Of a stretch of DNA of 56,227 nt, positions 14,586-21,997 are shown piece after piece; positions within the stretch are counted from its first letter, which is position 1; each line of letters opens with the position of its first letter. The position numbers and the translations under genes were made by a program. The notes beneath the pieces are model-generated. The model was not told the origin of the DNA, searched no databases, and worked only from the letters and a program-made list of their open reading frames with translations. Origin of the DNA: Saccharothrix sp. S26 (GTDB lineage: Bacteria > Actinomycetota > Actinomycetes > Mycobacteriales > Pseudonocardiaceae); the NCBI RefSeq assembly GCF_021390395.1, contig NZ_JAJUWT010000039.1:1-56227 (forward strand), read 5' to 3'.

Positions 14586-15950
14586 CTAGATCGCCTGGGG
14601 GAAGCGGAAGACGCGGTCGGGGTCGTAGCGGCGCTTCACCTCGGCCAGCCGGGCGTAGTTCGGCCCGTGGTAGGCCGACCGCCAGTCGCCCAGGTCGGGG
14701 TCGGTGAAGTTGACGTAGGCCGAGTCCGCGGCGAACTCGCCCATCCGCTCGTGCAGCGCGGCGAGCCAGTCGAGGTTCGCCCGCTCCACCTCCGGGCCGT
14801 CCTCGACGTGCCACGACGTGTCCATCGAGACCAGGAACAGCACGTCGCGGTGCGGGAACGCGGTCTCGGTCACCGGCACGCGGTTGATCGCGCCGCCCCA
14901 GGTGAACAGGGCGACCCCGGCGCCGTCGGCGTTGCTGCTGCCCGGCCACGCGTCCACCGCGTCCACCATGGTCGCCACGCCCGCGTCCGGCAGCGGCTTG
15001 GGCGTGGACCGGGTGCGCACCGCGAACGCGCCGCCCTCGGTGTTGTGGTGCAGGTAGTCCTTGGCCTCCCAGTACGTCCGGTCGGCGATGTCGACCCGGA
15101 ACGGCTCGGCGACGGCCAGCGCCGGGCGCAGCATCTCGCGCAGCTCCTCCGCCGGGCCGAGGTGCCACCCGACGACCGAGACGACGGCCTGTTCGTCCGC
15201 GGCGCGGGCGATGCCGATGCGGGCGGCGAACTCGTCCGGCGCGCGGTCCATGATCTCCTGCATGCACGCCAGCACCTCGTGCGCGTGCTTGCGGTGCCAC
15301 AGCAGCAGGCAGGTGGAGCTGGCCAGCACCGGCCGCGCCTGGAAGGTGAACGAGGTGTTGACGCCGAAGTTGCCGCCGCCACCGCCCCGGCAGGCCCAGA
15401 ACAGGTCGGCGTTGCTGGTCTCGTTGCACGTCACCGTGGTGCCGTCGGCCAGCACCACGTCGGTCTCCACCAGCGAGTCGCAGGTCAGGCCGAACGACCG
15501 CGACACCGCCGCGACACCGCCGCCGAGCACCAGCCCGCCGATGGCCACGTCGTCGGCGTTGCCCGCCGGGAACGCGAGGTCGTAGGGCTCCAGCCCGGCG
15601 TAGAGGGTGGACATCCGGGTGCCGCCGCCGACCGTGACCAGCTCGTTGGACGGGTCGACGCGCACCTGGTCCAGCCCGCGCAGGTCCAGCACCAGCCCGG
15701 TGTTCACCGAGTTGCCCGCGTAGCTGTGCCCGCCGCCGCGGGCCACGATCGGCACGTCGTGGTCGCGCGCCCACACGATCGCCTTGCCCACGTCGTCCGC
15801 ACCGGCCACGGACAGCACCGCGGCCGGCAGGACGTCGGCGTACCGCTTGTTGAACGGGCGGCTCGCCGCGGTGAACCCGGGGTCGCCCGGCAGCCGCACG
15901 TACCCGTCCACGAGGTTCGCGAGCTTGGAGAAGTCGACCGATCTCGCCAC
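14586..15950 (-). CDS. FAD-linked oxidase, berberine-bridge-enzyme (PCMH/VAO) type
   Basis: The 454-residue protein has an N-terminal PCMH FAD-binding domain (about 38-205) and a C-terminal BBE segment (about 405-450, VNFTDPDLGDWRSAYHG). His75 in ARGGGHSYAG is the expected 8-alpha-histidyl FAD attachment site. The second, cysteine attachment site of bicovalent BBE enzymes seems absent: PAGNADDVAIGG replaces the usual CPTVG-type loop. No signal peptide, so it is intracellular. The start is GTG 15950, one base after the upstream stop. In the cluster it may dehydrogenate a hydrazine to a hydrazone or azo group, or oxidise an alcohol or amine; this is inference. Confidence 0.88.
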   Translation of the reverse strand: MARSVDFSKLANLVDGYVRLPGDPGFTAASRPFNKRYADVLPAAVLSVAGADDVGKAIVWARDHDVPIVARGGGHSYAGNSVNTGLVLDLRGLDQVRVDPSNELVTVGGGTRMSTLYAGLEPYDLAFPAGNADDVAIGGLVLGGGVAAVSRSFGLTCDSLVETDVVLADGTTVTCNETSNADLFWACRGGGGGNFGVNTSFTFQARPVLASSTCLLLWHRKHAHEVLACMQEIMDRAPDEFAARIGIARAADEQAVVSVVGWHLGPAEELREMLRPALAVAEPFRVDIADRTYWEAKDYLHHNTEGGAFAVRTRSTPKPLPDAGVATMVDAVDAWPGSSNADGAGVALFTWGGAINRVPVTETAFPHRDVLFLVSMDTSWHVEDGPEVERANLDWLAALHERMGEFAADSAYVNFTDPDLGDWRSAYHGPNYARLAEVKRRYDPDRVFRFPQAI

Positions 15951-15951
15951 C

Positions 15952-16278
15952 TCAGCGCACCTCCTCGAGGTAGGACACGCCCGTCGCGGCGTGCTCGCCG
16001 TAGCGCTGCCACTCCTCGCGCAGCACCAGCCGGCCGTCCGGCTCCTGCCGCGGCACGTTCACCGTGTGGCCCGCGATGACCTCGCCGGTGACCAGCACCA
16101 TCGTGTAGGCCAGGCGGATCGTGCCGTCCGGGCCGCACGTGCCGGTGACCGTGCCGCGGCGCACCTTGCCGCCGGTGAAGTCGGCCCACACCAGGTCGCC
16201 GTCCTGGTGGTAGCGGGCCTCGGTGCCGTCACCGCCACCCGCCTTGCGGAACCGCCGCCCGTCGTAGTTGATCGTCAT
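15952..16278 (-). CDS. Small conserved protein, family often mislabelled N-acetylglutamate synthase
   Basis: The 108-residue protein is rich in beta strands (GDLVWADFTGGKVRRGTVTG, then TIRLAYTMVLVTGEVIAG). It starts INYDGRRFRKA, the opening shared by small bacterial proteins commonly annotated as n-acetylglutamate synthase without acetyltransferase motifs. I see no GNAT motif, so that name should not be trusted; a lipocalin- or avidin-like small barrel is possible. ATGA overlap with the preceding ATP-grasp gene and a one-base gap to the following FAD oxidase make it an integral part of the operon. Role unknown. Confidence 0.7.
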   Translation of the reverse strand: MTINYDGRRFRKAGGGDGTEARYHQDGDLVWADFTGGKVRRGTVTGTCGPDGTIRLAYTMVLVTGEVIAGHTVNVPRQEPDGRLVLREEWQRYGEHAATGVSYLEEVR

Positions 16279-17597
16279 TCGTCCACGTCCAGGAGTCCGG
16301 TGGGCATTTCCAGGGTCGCGCCGGGCGGCAGCGGGTCGATCCGCTCGGCGTCCAGCTCGACCAGCGCCTGCGCCGCGAGGAGCCGGTCGCGGCAGGTGTC
16401 GGCGTCGTCGGCCTCGCACACCACGAACGAGTGGCGGGCGATGTAGCCGCCGGGCGGCAGCCGCAGGCTCGCGCCGGGGTCGACCATCGGCGCGGCGGTG
16501 ACCAGGCCGGGCGCCTCGGCGGGCACGGTCACCGACCGCACCACGCAGTCGTGGTCGGGGTAGCCGAAGCGGATCCCGGCCACCGAGCCGCGGGTGGCCA
16601 CCACGTCGGGCCGCCGGCCGGTGGCGACGTCGAACAGCACCTCGCCGGGGTCGATGCCGGTGGCGGTCTTGCCGAGGAACGGGATCAGGTCGCCGCCGAG
16701 CCTGCCGTTGATCTCGATGATCACTGGGCCGCGGTCGGTCAGCCGCACCTCGGCGTGCGTGATGCCGTCCTCCACGCCGAGCACGCGGTGCGCCCGCGCC
16801 AGCGTGTCGATCAGCTCCTCGTCGCGCAGCAGGGGGTCGTCCGCGTCCACGACGTGGCCGACCTCCTCGAAGTACGGCGGCATCCCGGTCTGCTTGCGGG
16901 CCAGGAACATCGGCTGGTACTCGCCCTTGTGCAGGGCGCCGTCCACGCTGATCTCGGGCCCGTCGGCGTAGCCCTCCACGATCGCGCCGCCGCGGTAGGG
17001 CTCGTCGCCGATGAGGCTGGCGTCCGAGGCGACCCGGAACGCCGCGTCCAGCTCGCTCTCGTCGGCGGCGAGCACGACGCCCATGCTCGCGCCGAGCGCC
17101 CGCGGCTTGACGACCACCGGGTAGCCGATGCGCGCGGCGGCGGCGCGCGCTTCCTCGACCGTCGCGGTCATCTCGCAGCCGGGCTGCGGCAGGCCGGCGG
17201 CGGTGAGCAGGGACCGGGTGTGGTACTTGTCCCGGCAACCGTCCACACCGGACACGCTCAGGCCCGGCACGCCGAACTCGGCCGCGAGGTGCGCCGACGG
17301 CATCACGAACGGCTCGTCCCAGCACATCACGCCCACGATCCGCCGCCGTGACGCGACCTCGCGCGCGGTCCGGGCCAGCAGCTCGTGGTCGAACAGGTTG
17401 ATCACGGTGATCTCGTCGAAGTACGCCCGCTGCCAGGTCGGCTGGATGTTGTTGATCAACACGAGTTCCAGCCCGGCCGCGCGCGCCCGGCCCGCGATCG
17501 AGCGGACCAGGTACTCGCGGTACAGCTTCAACCCGCTGCCGATCACCAGCACGGCGTCGGTCGTCCGATCGTCGGCTCCGCCGACGGTACCGTTCAT
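16275..17597 (-). CDS. ATP-grasp carboxylate-amine ligase, first of the cluster
   Basis: The 440-residue protein has a pre-ATP-grasp N-terminal domain (VLVIGSGLKLYREYLV). The nucleotide-binding strand is YPVVVKPRALGASMGVVLA, the metal loop is PVIIEINGRLGGDLIPFL with the usual Glu and Asn present, and the C-terminal domain resembles biotin-carboxylase-like ligases of the carnosine-synthase/BacD type. ATGA overlaps at both ends (17594-17597 and 16275-16278) give strict translational coupling. With no NRPS in the window it is a prime candidate for forming the amide bond of the product. Substrates unknown. Confidence 0.87.
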   Translation of the reverse strand: MNGTVGGADDRTTDAVLVIGSGLKLYREYLVRSIAGRARAAGLELVLINNIQPTWQRAYFDEITVINLFDHELLARTAREVASRRRIVGVMCWDEPFVMPSAHLAAEFGVPGLSVSGVDGCRDKYHTRSLLTAAGLPQPGCEMTATVEEARAAAARIGYPVVVKPRALGASMGVVLAADESELDAAFRVASDASLIGDEPYRGGAIVEGYADGPEISVDGALHKGEYQPMFLARKQTGMPPYFEEVGHVVDADDPLLRDEELIDTLARAHRVLGVEDGITHAEVRLTDRGPVIIEINGRLGGDLIPFLGKTATGIDPGEVLFDVATGRRPDVVATRGSVAGIRFGYPDHDCVVRSVTVPAEAPGLVTAAPMVDPGASLRLPPGGYIARHSFVVCEADDADTCRDRLLAAQALVELDAERIDPLPPGATLEMPTGLLDVDE

Positions 17598-18625
17598 GTC
17601 CCTACCTCCTCGGCGATCCGTCCGGCGACGGCGGGCGCGGTGCGGAACCCGTCGCCGCCGCTGGCCGCACGGGCCCATGTGGACGGTCCTGTCCGGACCA
17701 GGGAGCCACCGCCGGTCTGCGCGTCGACCGCGTAGTGGCACGTCCTGGTCCCGGTGACGGTGTAGCGCTCGTGGTCGTCCAGCACCGACGACAGCGCGAG
17801 CCGGTCGGACCACTCCTCCGCGTCGTCCCCCACCGCCGCCACCTCGCGGCACAGGGACGCGGAACTGATCTTGAGCTGCGTGCCGCCGCCCGGGGGCAGC
17901 AGCCAGGCCCGCCCGTCGTCCCCGATGCGGCCGGCGCTCGGCGCGCCTTCCCACCAGGGCACGAGGTCGTCGGGCGGCCGCAGGTACACGGTGGTCTGCC
18001 GGTGCAGCACGGTCGGCACGTCCACCAGCTCGGGCGACCACGGCCCGGTGGCGACCAGGAGCACGTCGCCCCGCACGGTCGTCCCGTCGGCGGTCACCGC
18101 GGAGGCGGTGTCGGCGTCGACCTCCCGCACCGGGCAGCCCGGCCGCAGCACGACCCGGGGTTGCTCGCGCAGCCACCGCGCGGCGGCGTCGAGCACCCGG
18201 TCCGCCAGCAGCACGCCGGCGTCGGCCTCCACCAACCCGACGGACCCGGCGGGGAAGCGCAGGTGCGGGTACTTCTCCGGCTCCACCACCGAAACCGGCA
18301 CCCCCGCCTCCCGCGCCACGTCCAGCGCCCCGTCCACCGCGTCGGCGGGCCACCCGGTGACCACGCCGACGCGCCGGTAGAACCGCGTGCCCAGCAGCGA
18401 CTCCAGCTCCAGCCACTGCCGGTGCAGCACCGCCGAGGCACGGGTGGCGGCCACGTCGCCCGGCTCGAGCGCGCGCAGCGCCCGGTGCTCGTCGTGCGAC
18501 GTGGAGGCCGGGTTCGGCACGGGCCCGGAGTCCAGCACGGTCACGCGCAGCCCGGCACGCGCGCACCGGAGGGCGGTGAGCAGCCCGGTGACGCCCGCGC
18601 CCACGACGACCACGTGCCGGGTCAC
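17594..18625 (-). CDS. DAO-family FAD-dependent oxidase (Spb39-like position in a hydrazine cassette)
   Basis: The 343-residue protein has the Rossmann motif VVVGAGVTGL (residues 6-15) and the C-terminal SGGDGFRTAPAVAG of glycine/sarcosine oxidase-like enzymes. Cys296 in GTRTCHYAVD aligns with the region that carries covalent FAD in monomeric sarcosine oxidases. In the characterised hydrazinoacetate pathway a DAO-type enzyme oxidatively cleaves the lysine-N-N-amino-acid conjugate, freeing the hydrazine acid and a lysine-derived semialdehyde. Its position directly after the MetRS-like gene fits that step; the assignment rests on context. GTG start one base after the MetRS stop. Confidence 0.85.
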   Translation of the reverse strand: MTRHVVVVGAGVTGLLTALRCARAGLRVTVLDSGPVPNPASTSHDEHRALRALEPGDVAATRASAVLHRQWLELESLLGTRFYRRVGVVTGWPADAVDGALDVAREAGVPVSVVEPEKYPHLRFPAGSVGLVEADAGVLLADRVLDAAARWLREQPRVVLRPGCPVREVDADTASAVTADGTTVRGDVLLVATGPWSPELVDVPTVLHRQTTVYLRPPDDLVPWWEGAPSAGRIGDDGRAWLLPPGGGTQLKISSASLCREVAAVGDDAEEWSDRLALSSVLDDHERYTVTGTRTCHYAVDAQTGGGSLVRTGPSTWARAASGGDGFRTAPAVAGRIAEEVGT

Positions 18626-18626
18626 C

Positions 18627-20168
18627 TCACACCGCCCCGACCGACAACCTCGGCAGCACGCGGGGCGTCACCTCGGTCGCCGCGGGCACCGCCGGGATGG
18701 CCGGGTCCGGCAGCGCCGCGGCCGCGAGGTCCACCAGGATCGGCGCGGCACAGCGCAGGAACACGTCCAGCTCGTGCCAGAAGTCACCCGCGTCGGCCTC
18801 CGCCACCTCCCAGCGCGACAGCCGGCCCAGCTGCTCGGCCACCAGCTCCGCCGCGCGGCTGAGGCTGAAGTGGCGCAGCTCGTAGGTCGCCGCGAAGCGC
18901 GCCACCACCCGTGCCGCGACCGACCGGGACCGGTCCGACACCGGCAGCGGGCCCCGGCCCACCCAGCGCTCGGCCCGCTCCGCCACCGCGTTCCACGGCT
19001 CCACCAACCGGGTCCGGGTGATCGTCGCCAGCCCGTCCCAGGTGAAGTTGGTGCGCTGGTGCTCCGGGCTGGTGGTGGCCAGGTGGAAGCGGGCCAGGTC
19101 GCGCGGCACCCGCCCGGCCAGGTCCCGGCCCTGCACCACGTGCCCCCGGCTGGTGGAGAACTTCTCGTTCTCCAGCTCGTAGAACTCGTTGGTGACGAAC
19201 CGGTGCGGCAGCTCGTAGCGGTCGCCGTGCGCCATCAGCATGGCCAGGCCCGCGATGGCGAACGGGAACGTGTTGTCGAACCCGAGGAAGTACACCACCT
19301 CGGAGCCCGCGCCCGCCCTCCACAGCTCGTCCTCCGCGCCCAGCGACACGCCCCGGCGCTCGGCCGCCAGCGCGGCGCAGTGCATGCTCCACGCCTGCGT
19401 CTCGGCGTTCGGGTTGATCACCTGGCCCGGCGTCTCGGCGAACGGGGCCGGGATGCCCCACGAGACCGGGTGCGTGATCGGGAAGTCGGGCAGCGGCCGC
19501 GACAGCAGCTCCTCGACCAGCTGCGCCATGTGCGGGCGCATCGAGTCGGCGTGCCGGGCGAAGTGCTCGCGCAGCCGCGGCCGGAACTCCTCCAGCGGCA
19601 GCACGAGGACGTCGGCCTCGCGCAGCTCGACCGGCTCGTCGGGGCTCAGGGTGGCCCGTGGGTTCACCAGGTCGCCCGGCGCGACCGGGTGGCCGCAGCT
19701 CTCGCACAGCCCGGCGCAGCCGTCGGCCAGGCACAACGGGCACCCGCCGCGCACGTAGCCGTCCACCAGGAACTCGCCGGTGCGCGACAGGTGCGGCAGC
19801 TTCACCGTGCGCAGTCGCAGGCGCCCGGTGGCGTGCAACTGCTCCATGAAGCCCTCGACCCACTTGGTGAACCGGGTGTCGAAGCCGGTGAACCCGTCGA
19901 CCTCGACGCCCACCGCCGCGAGGGTCGCCTCGATGTCGGCGGCCGACCGCTCGGCCAGCTCGCGCGGCCCGAGGCCGAGCCGGTGCGCGGTCGTCACGAC
20001 GTAGGTGGGGGTGTCCTGCGCGCCCGTGCCGAACACCGCGTCGCGGCCGGTCGCGCGGGCGTAGCGGGTGTGCACGTCGGCGGCGAGGAACGGGCCGGCC
20101 AGGTGGCCCAGGTGCAGGTCGCCGTTGGCCGTGGGCGCGGGCGACACCACCACCACGCGGCCGGTCAC
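18627..20168 (-). CDS. Stand-alone methionyl-tRNA synthetase-like protein, candidate hydrazine synthetase subunit
   Basis: The 513-residue class I aminoacyl-tRNA synthetase-like protein has the HIGH box as HLGH (19-22) and the KMSKS loop as KFSTS (336-340). A MetRS-type zinc knuckle is present (CPLC 143-146, CESC 155-158). The region after KMSKS is divergent and lacks recognisable MetRS anticodon-binding signatures, and the gene is embedded in a secondary-metabolism operon, so it is unlikely to serve translation. MetRS-like domains with a cupin catalyse N-N bond formation in s56-p1, pyrazofurin/formycin and triacsin biosynthesis by activating an amino acid and joining it to N6-hydroxylysine. 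Here cupin and MetRS are separate genes overlapping by GTGA. The activated amino acid cannot be read from sequence. Confidence 0.88.
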   Translation of the reverse strand: MTGRVVVVSPAPTANGDLHLGHLAGPFLAADVHTRYARATGRDAVFGTGAQDTPTYVVTTAHRLGLGPRELAERSAADIEATLAAVGVEVDGFTGFDTRFTKWVEGFMEQLHATGRLRLRTVKLPHLSRTGEFLVDGYVRGGCPLCLADGCAGLCESCGHPVAPGDLVNPRATLSPDEPVELREADVLVLPLEEFRPRLREHFARHADSMRPHMAQLVEELLSRPLPDFPITHPVSWGIPAPFAETPGQVINPNAETQAWSMHCAALAAERRGVSLGAEDELWRAGAGSEVVYFLGFDNTFPFAIAGLAMLMAHGDRYELPHRFVTNEFYELENEKFSTSRGHVVQGRDLAGRVPRDLARFHLATTSPEHQRTNFTWDGLATITRTRLVEPWNAVAERAERWVGRGPLPVSDRSRSVAARVVARFAATYELRHFSLSRAAELVAEQLGRLSRWEVAEADAGDFWHELDVFLRCAAPILVDLAAAALPDPAIPAVPAATEVTPRVLPRLSVGAV

Positions 20169-20536
20169 CGCTTGGCCTCGTCATGGCGGGCCACGAAGGC
20201 CGCGGACATGTCGGTGTCCCACCAGATCGCGTAGTACTCGAAGTCGGCGTCGTGCTCGTTGAGCACCTGGTGGGTCGAGCCCGGGACCAGGTGCGCGATG
20301 TCGCCCTCCACCAGCTCGCGCCGCTCGTCCTCGACGACCAGCGTGGCGCGGCCCTTCATCGCGATGAAGATCTCGTACTCGTGGTGGGAGTGCGCGGTGG
20401 ACACGTCACCGGGCCGCACCACGCACCACGCGCCCTCGAACGGCGCGTTGAGCGCGTCCCACGGCAGCAGCCGCTCGGAGTCCAGGCCGTAGGCGCGGGT
20501 CAGGTTGTCCCGGTCGAGCCTGCGGATCTCGATCAT
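20165..20536 (-). CDS. Cupin protein, candidate metal-binding partner of the MetRS-like hydrazine synthetase
   Basis: The 123-residue single-domain cupin has both motifs complete. Motif 1 is GDVSTAHSHHEYEIFIAMKG, giving ligands His49, His51 and Glu55. Motif 2 is GDIAHLVPGSTHQVLN, giving His89. In known hydrazine synthetases such as Spb40 a zinc-binding cupin is fused to the MetRS-like domain and rearranges an O-acyl N-hydroxylysine ester into the N-N bond. Here it is encoded alone, between the N-hydroxylase (ATGA overlap at 20533-20536) and the MetRS-like gene (GTGA overlap at 20165-20168). Function inferred from ligands and context. Confidence 0.87.
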   Translation of the reverse strand: MIEIRRLDRDNLTRAYGLDSERLLPWDALNAPFEGAWCVVRPGDVSTAHSHHEYEIFIAMKGRATLVVEDERRELVEGDIAHLVPGSTHQVLNEHDADFEYYAIWWDTDMSAAFVARHDEAKR

Positions 20537-21810
20537 GCCCCCGCCACCTCCACCGCGCGCCGGTCGAGCAGGTCGCCGACGATGTCGCCGGACCGGTGCG
20601 CGAGCACGCTGATCAGCGAGTCGGCGATGCCGTGCGTCTCCTCGTTGACGCCCTGCAGGTACAGCGCGCCCCACGCGGACTCGCCCAGGTCGACCCGGTA
20701 GCGCCGGCTGACCGCGATGTCCTGCACGCCCGTGCGCTCCACCAGGTCGCGCACCAGCTTCGGCATCCTCGGCTCGTAGCCGGTGCCCAGCAGCACGACG
20801 TCGCAGTGCAGCGGCTCGACCTTGCCGCTCTTGCGGTCGCGCACGTCCAGGACCACCTCGTCGTGCTCGACCCTGGCCCGCACGACCTCCGTCATGGAGC
20901 GGACGGTCGAGCGCTGCTTGCCCAGCATCTTCTGCTGGTAGAGCATCGAGTACGTCTCGTCCAGGAACGGCGGCGCGAGACCCGCGTAGTTGGTCAGGTG
21001 CACCTCGTCGAGGATCTGGGACCGCACTTCCGGCGTGCAGTCGTAGAACTCGTCCACGAACGACGGGAAGAACAGCTCGTTGACGAACTTGCTGGTCTGG
21101 TAGTTCTGGAAGCCGATCGAGCGCAGCACGATCGTCGGCTCGCACTTGGGCAGGTCGTGGTGCAGCGCCATGAACATCTCGGCCGCGCTCTGCGCGCCGC
21201 CGATCACCACCGCGCGCAGCGGCTTGTCGGGGTCGAGCTGCGCGACCCGCGTGCAGTACTGCGTGCTGTGGATGACCCGGTCGGCGGGCAGCTCGCCGAA
21301 CACCTCCGGCACGCGCGGGTCGCGGCCGATGCCGACGACCAGGTCGCGCGAGCGCACCGTGTCACCGTCGGCCAGCGTCACCACCCAGCCGCGGATGGAG
21401 CCGTCGTCGCCGCGCCACGGGTCGATGCGCTCGCCGCGAGCGCCGTAGCGCACGCCCACGTGCTCCAGCGAGTTCGCCACCCACTGCATGTACTCCGACA
21501 GTTCCCACCGGTACGGGTTGAACGTGCTCAGGTTGACGAACTCGTCCAACCGACCCGTGGTGTGCAGGAAGTTCAGGAAGGAGAACCGGCTGCGCGGGTT
21601 GCGCAGGGTCACCAGGTCCTTGAGGAACGAGACCTGGCTGCGCGCCCACGGCAGCAGCAGGTTGCGCTGCCACTTGATGTCCGGGTGCTGTTCGAGCAGC
21701 AGCGTGTTCTCGGCGAGCCCGAGCACCCCGGACTCCTCGATGGCCGCCGCGAGGGCAAGGTTCGCCGGGCCGGCGCCGATCGCCAGCACGTCCACCTCTT
21801 GGTCTGTCAC
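20533..21810 (-). CDS. Lysine/ornithine N-monooxygenase (IucD/PvdA/SidA family)
   Basis: The 425-residue flavoprotein N-hydroxylates the side-chain amine of lysine or ornithine using FAD, NADPH and oxygen. Visible motifs are the FAD-binding GAGPAN (12-17), SFLKDLVTLRNPRSRFSFLN (61-80) characteristic of this family, the NADPH-binding GGAQSAAE (204-211), and a late LLGTGYEPR. GTG 21810 follows GGGGTGGG. It is the first gene of the eleven-gene operon and overlaps the cupin gene, the arrangement expected if it supplies N6-hydroxylysine for N-N bond formation rather than for a siderophore. No siderophore synthetase or transporter is nearby. Lys versus Orn preference cannot be settled by eye. Confidence 0.9.
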   Translation of the reverse strand: MTDQEVDVLAIGAGPANLALAAAIEESGVLGLAENTLLLEQHPDIKWQRNLLLPWARSQVSFLKDLVTLRNPRSRFSFLNFLHTTGRLDEFVNLSTFNPYRWELSEYMQWVANSLEHVGVRYGARGERIDPWRGDDGSIRGWVVTLADGDTVRSRDLVVGIGRDPRVPEVFGELPADRVIHSTQYCTRVAQLDPDKPLRAVVIGGAQSAAEMFMALHHDLPKCEPTIVLRSIGFQNYQTSKFVNELFFPSFVDEFYDCTPEVRSQILDEVHLTNYAGLAPPFLDETYSMLYQQKMLGKQRSTVRSMTEVVRARVEHDEVVLDVRDRKSGKVEPLHCDVVLLGTGYEPRMPKLVRDLVERTGVQDIAVSRRYRVDLGESAWGALYLQGVNEETHGIADSLISVLAHRSGDIVGDLLDRRAVEVAGA

Positions 21811-21931
21811 ATCCCACCCCGATCGTCGTGTTCGGCCGAAAACTCCGCGCGGCAGTGCCGCCGGCACCCGCGCGAGGTTCGGCCTGATTCGGTGGTTCGT
21901 CAGTTCCCAGTGGGGAAGAGTGATTGTCCCG

Positions 21932-21958
21932 GTTCGCGGGAAAGCGATTCCCGCGAAC
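21932..21958. promoter_or_regulatory. Perfect 11-bp inverted repeat in the leader of the biosynthetic operon
   Basis: GTTCGCGGGAA (21932-21942) and TTCCCGCGAAC (21948-21958) flank AGCGA. It lies between the stop of the regulator gene (21998) and the N-hydroxylase start (21810). It could be the regulator gene's terminator hairpin or an operator; no T-tract follows. Confidence 0.6.
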
Positions 21959-21961
21959 TCC

Positions 21962-21974
21962 CGGAATATTTCCG
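21962..21974. promoter_or_regulatory. Inverted repeat CGGAA-TAT-TTCCG
   Basis: A 13-bp AT-centred inverted repeat beside the 27-bp repeat, in the 187-base gap upstream of the N-hydroxylase operon. Candidate binding site for the adjacent regulator. Confidence 0.4.
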
Positions 21975-21997
21975 ACGAGCTTCCGGCACGACTACAG

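Noticed and set aside
18627..20168. Housekeeping or antibiotic-resistant duplicate methionyl-tRNA synthetase
   Set aside because: Divergent after KMSKS, no clear anticodon-binding signature, and tight coupling to a cupin and oxidase gene in a biosynthetic operon.
20533..21810. Siderophore biosynthesis as the role of the N-hydroxylase
   Set aside because: No NIS synthetase, NRPS, acetyltransferase or iron transporter nearby; the overlapping cupin and MetRS-like genes point to N-N bond formation.
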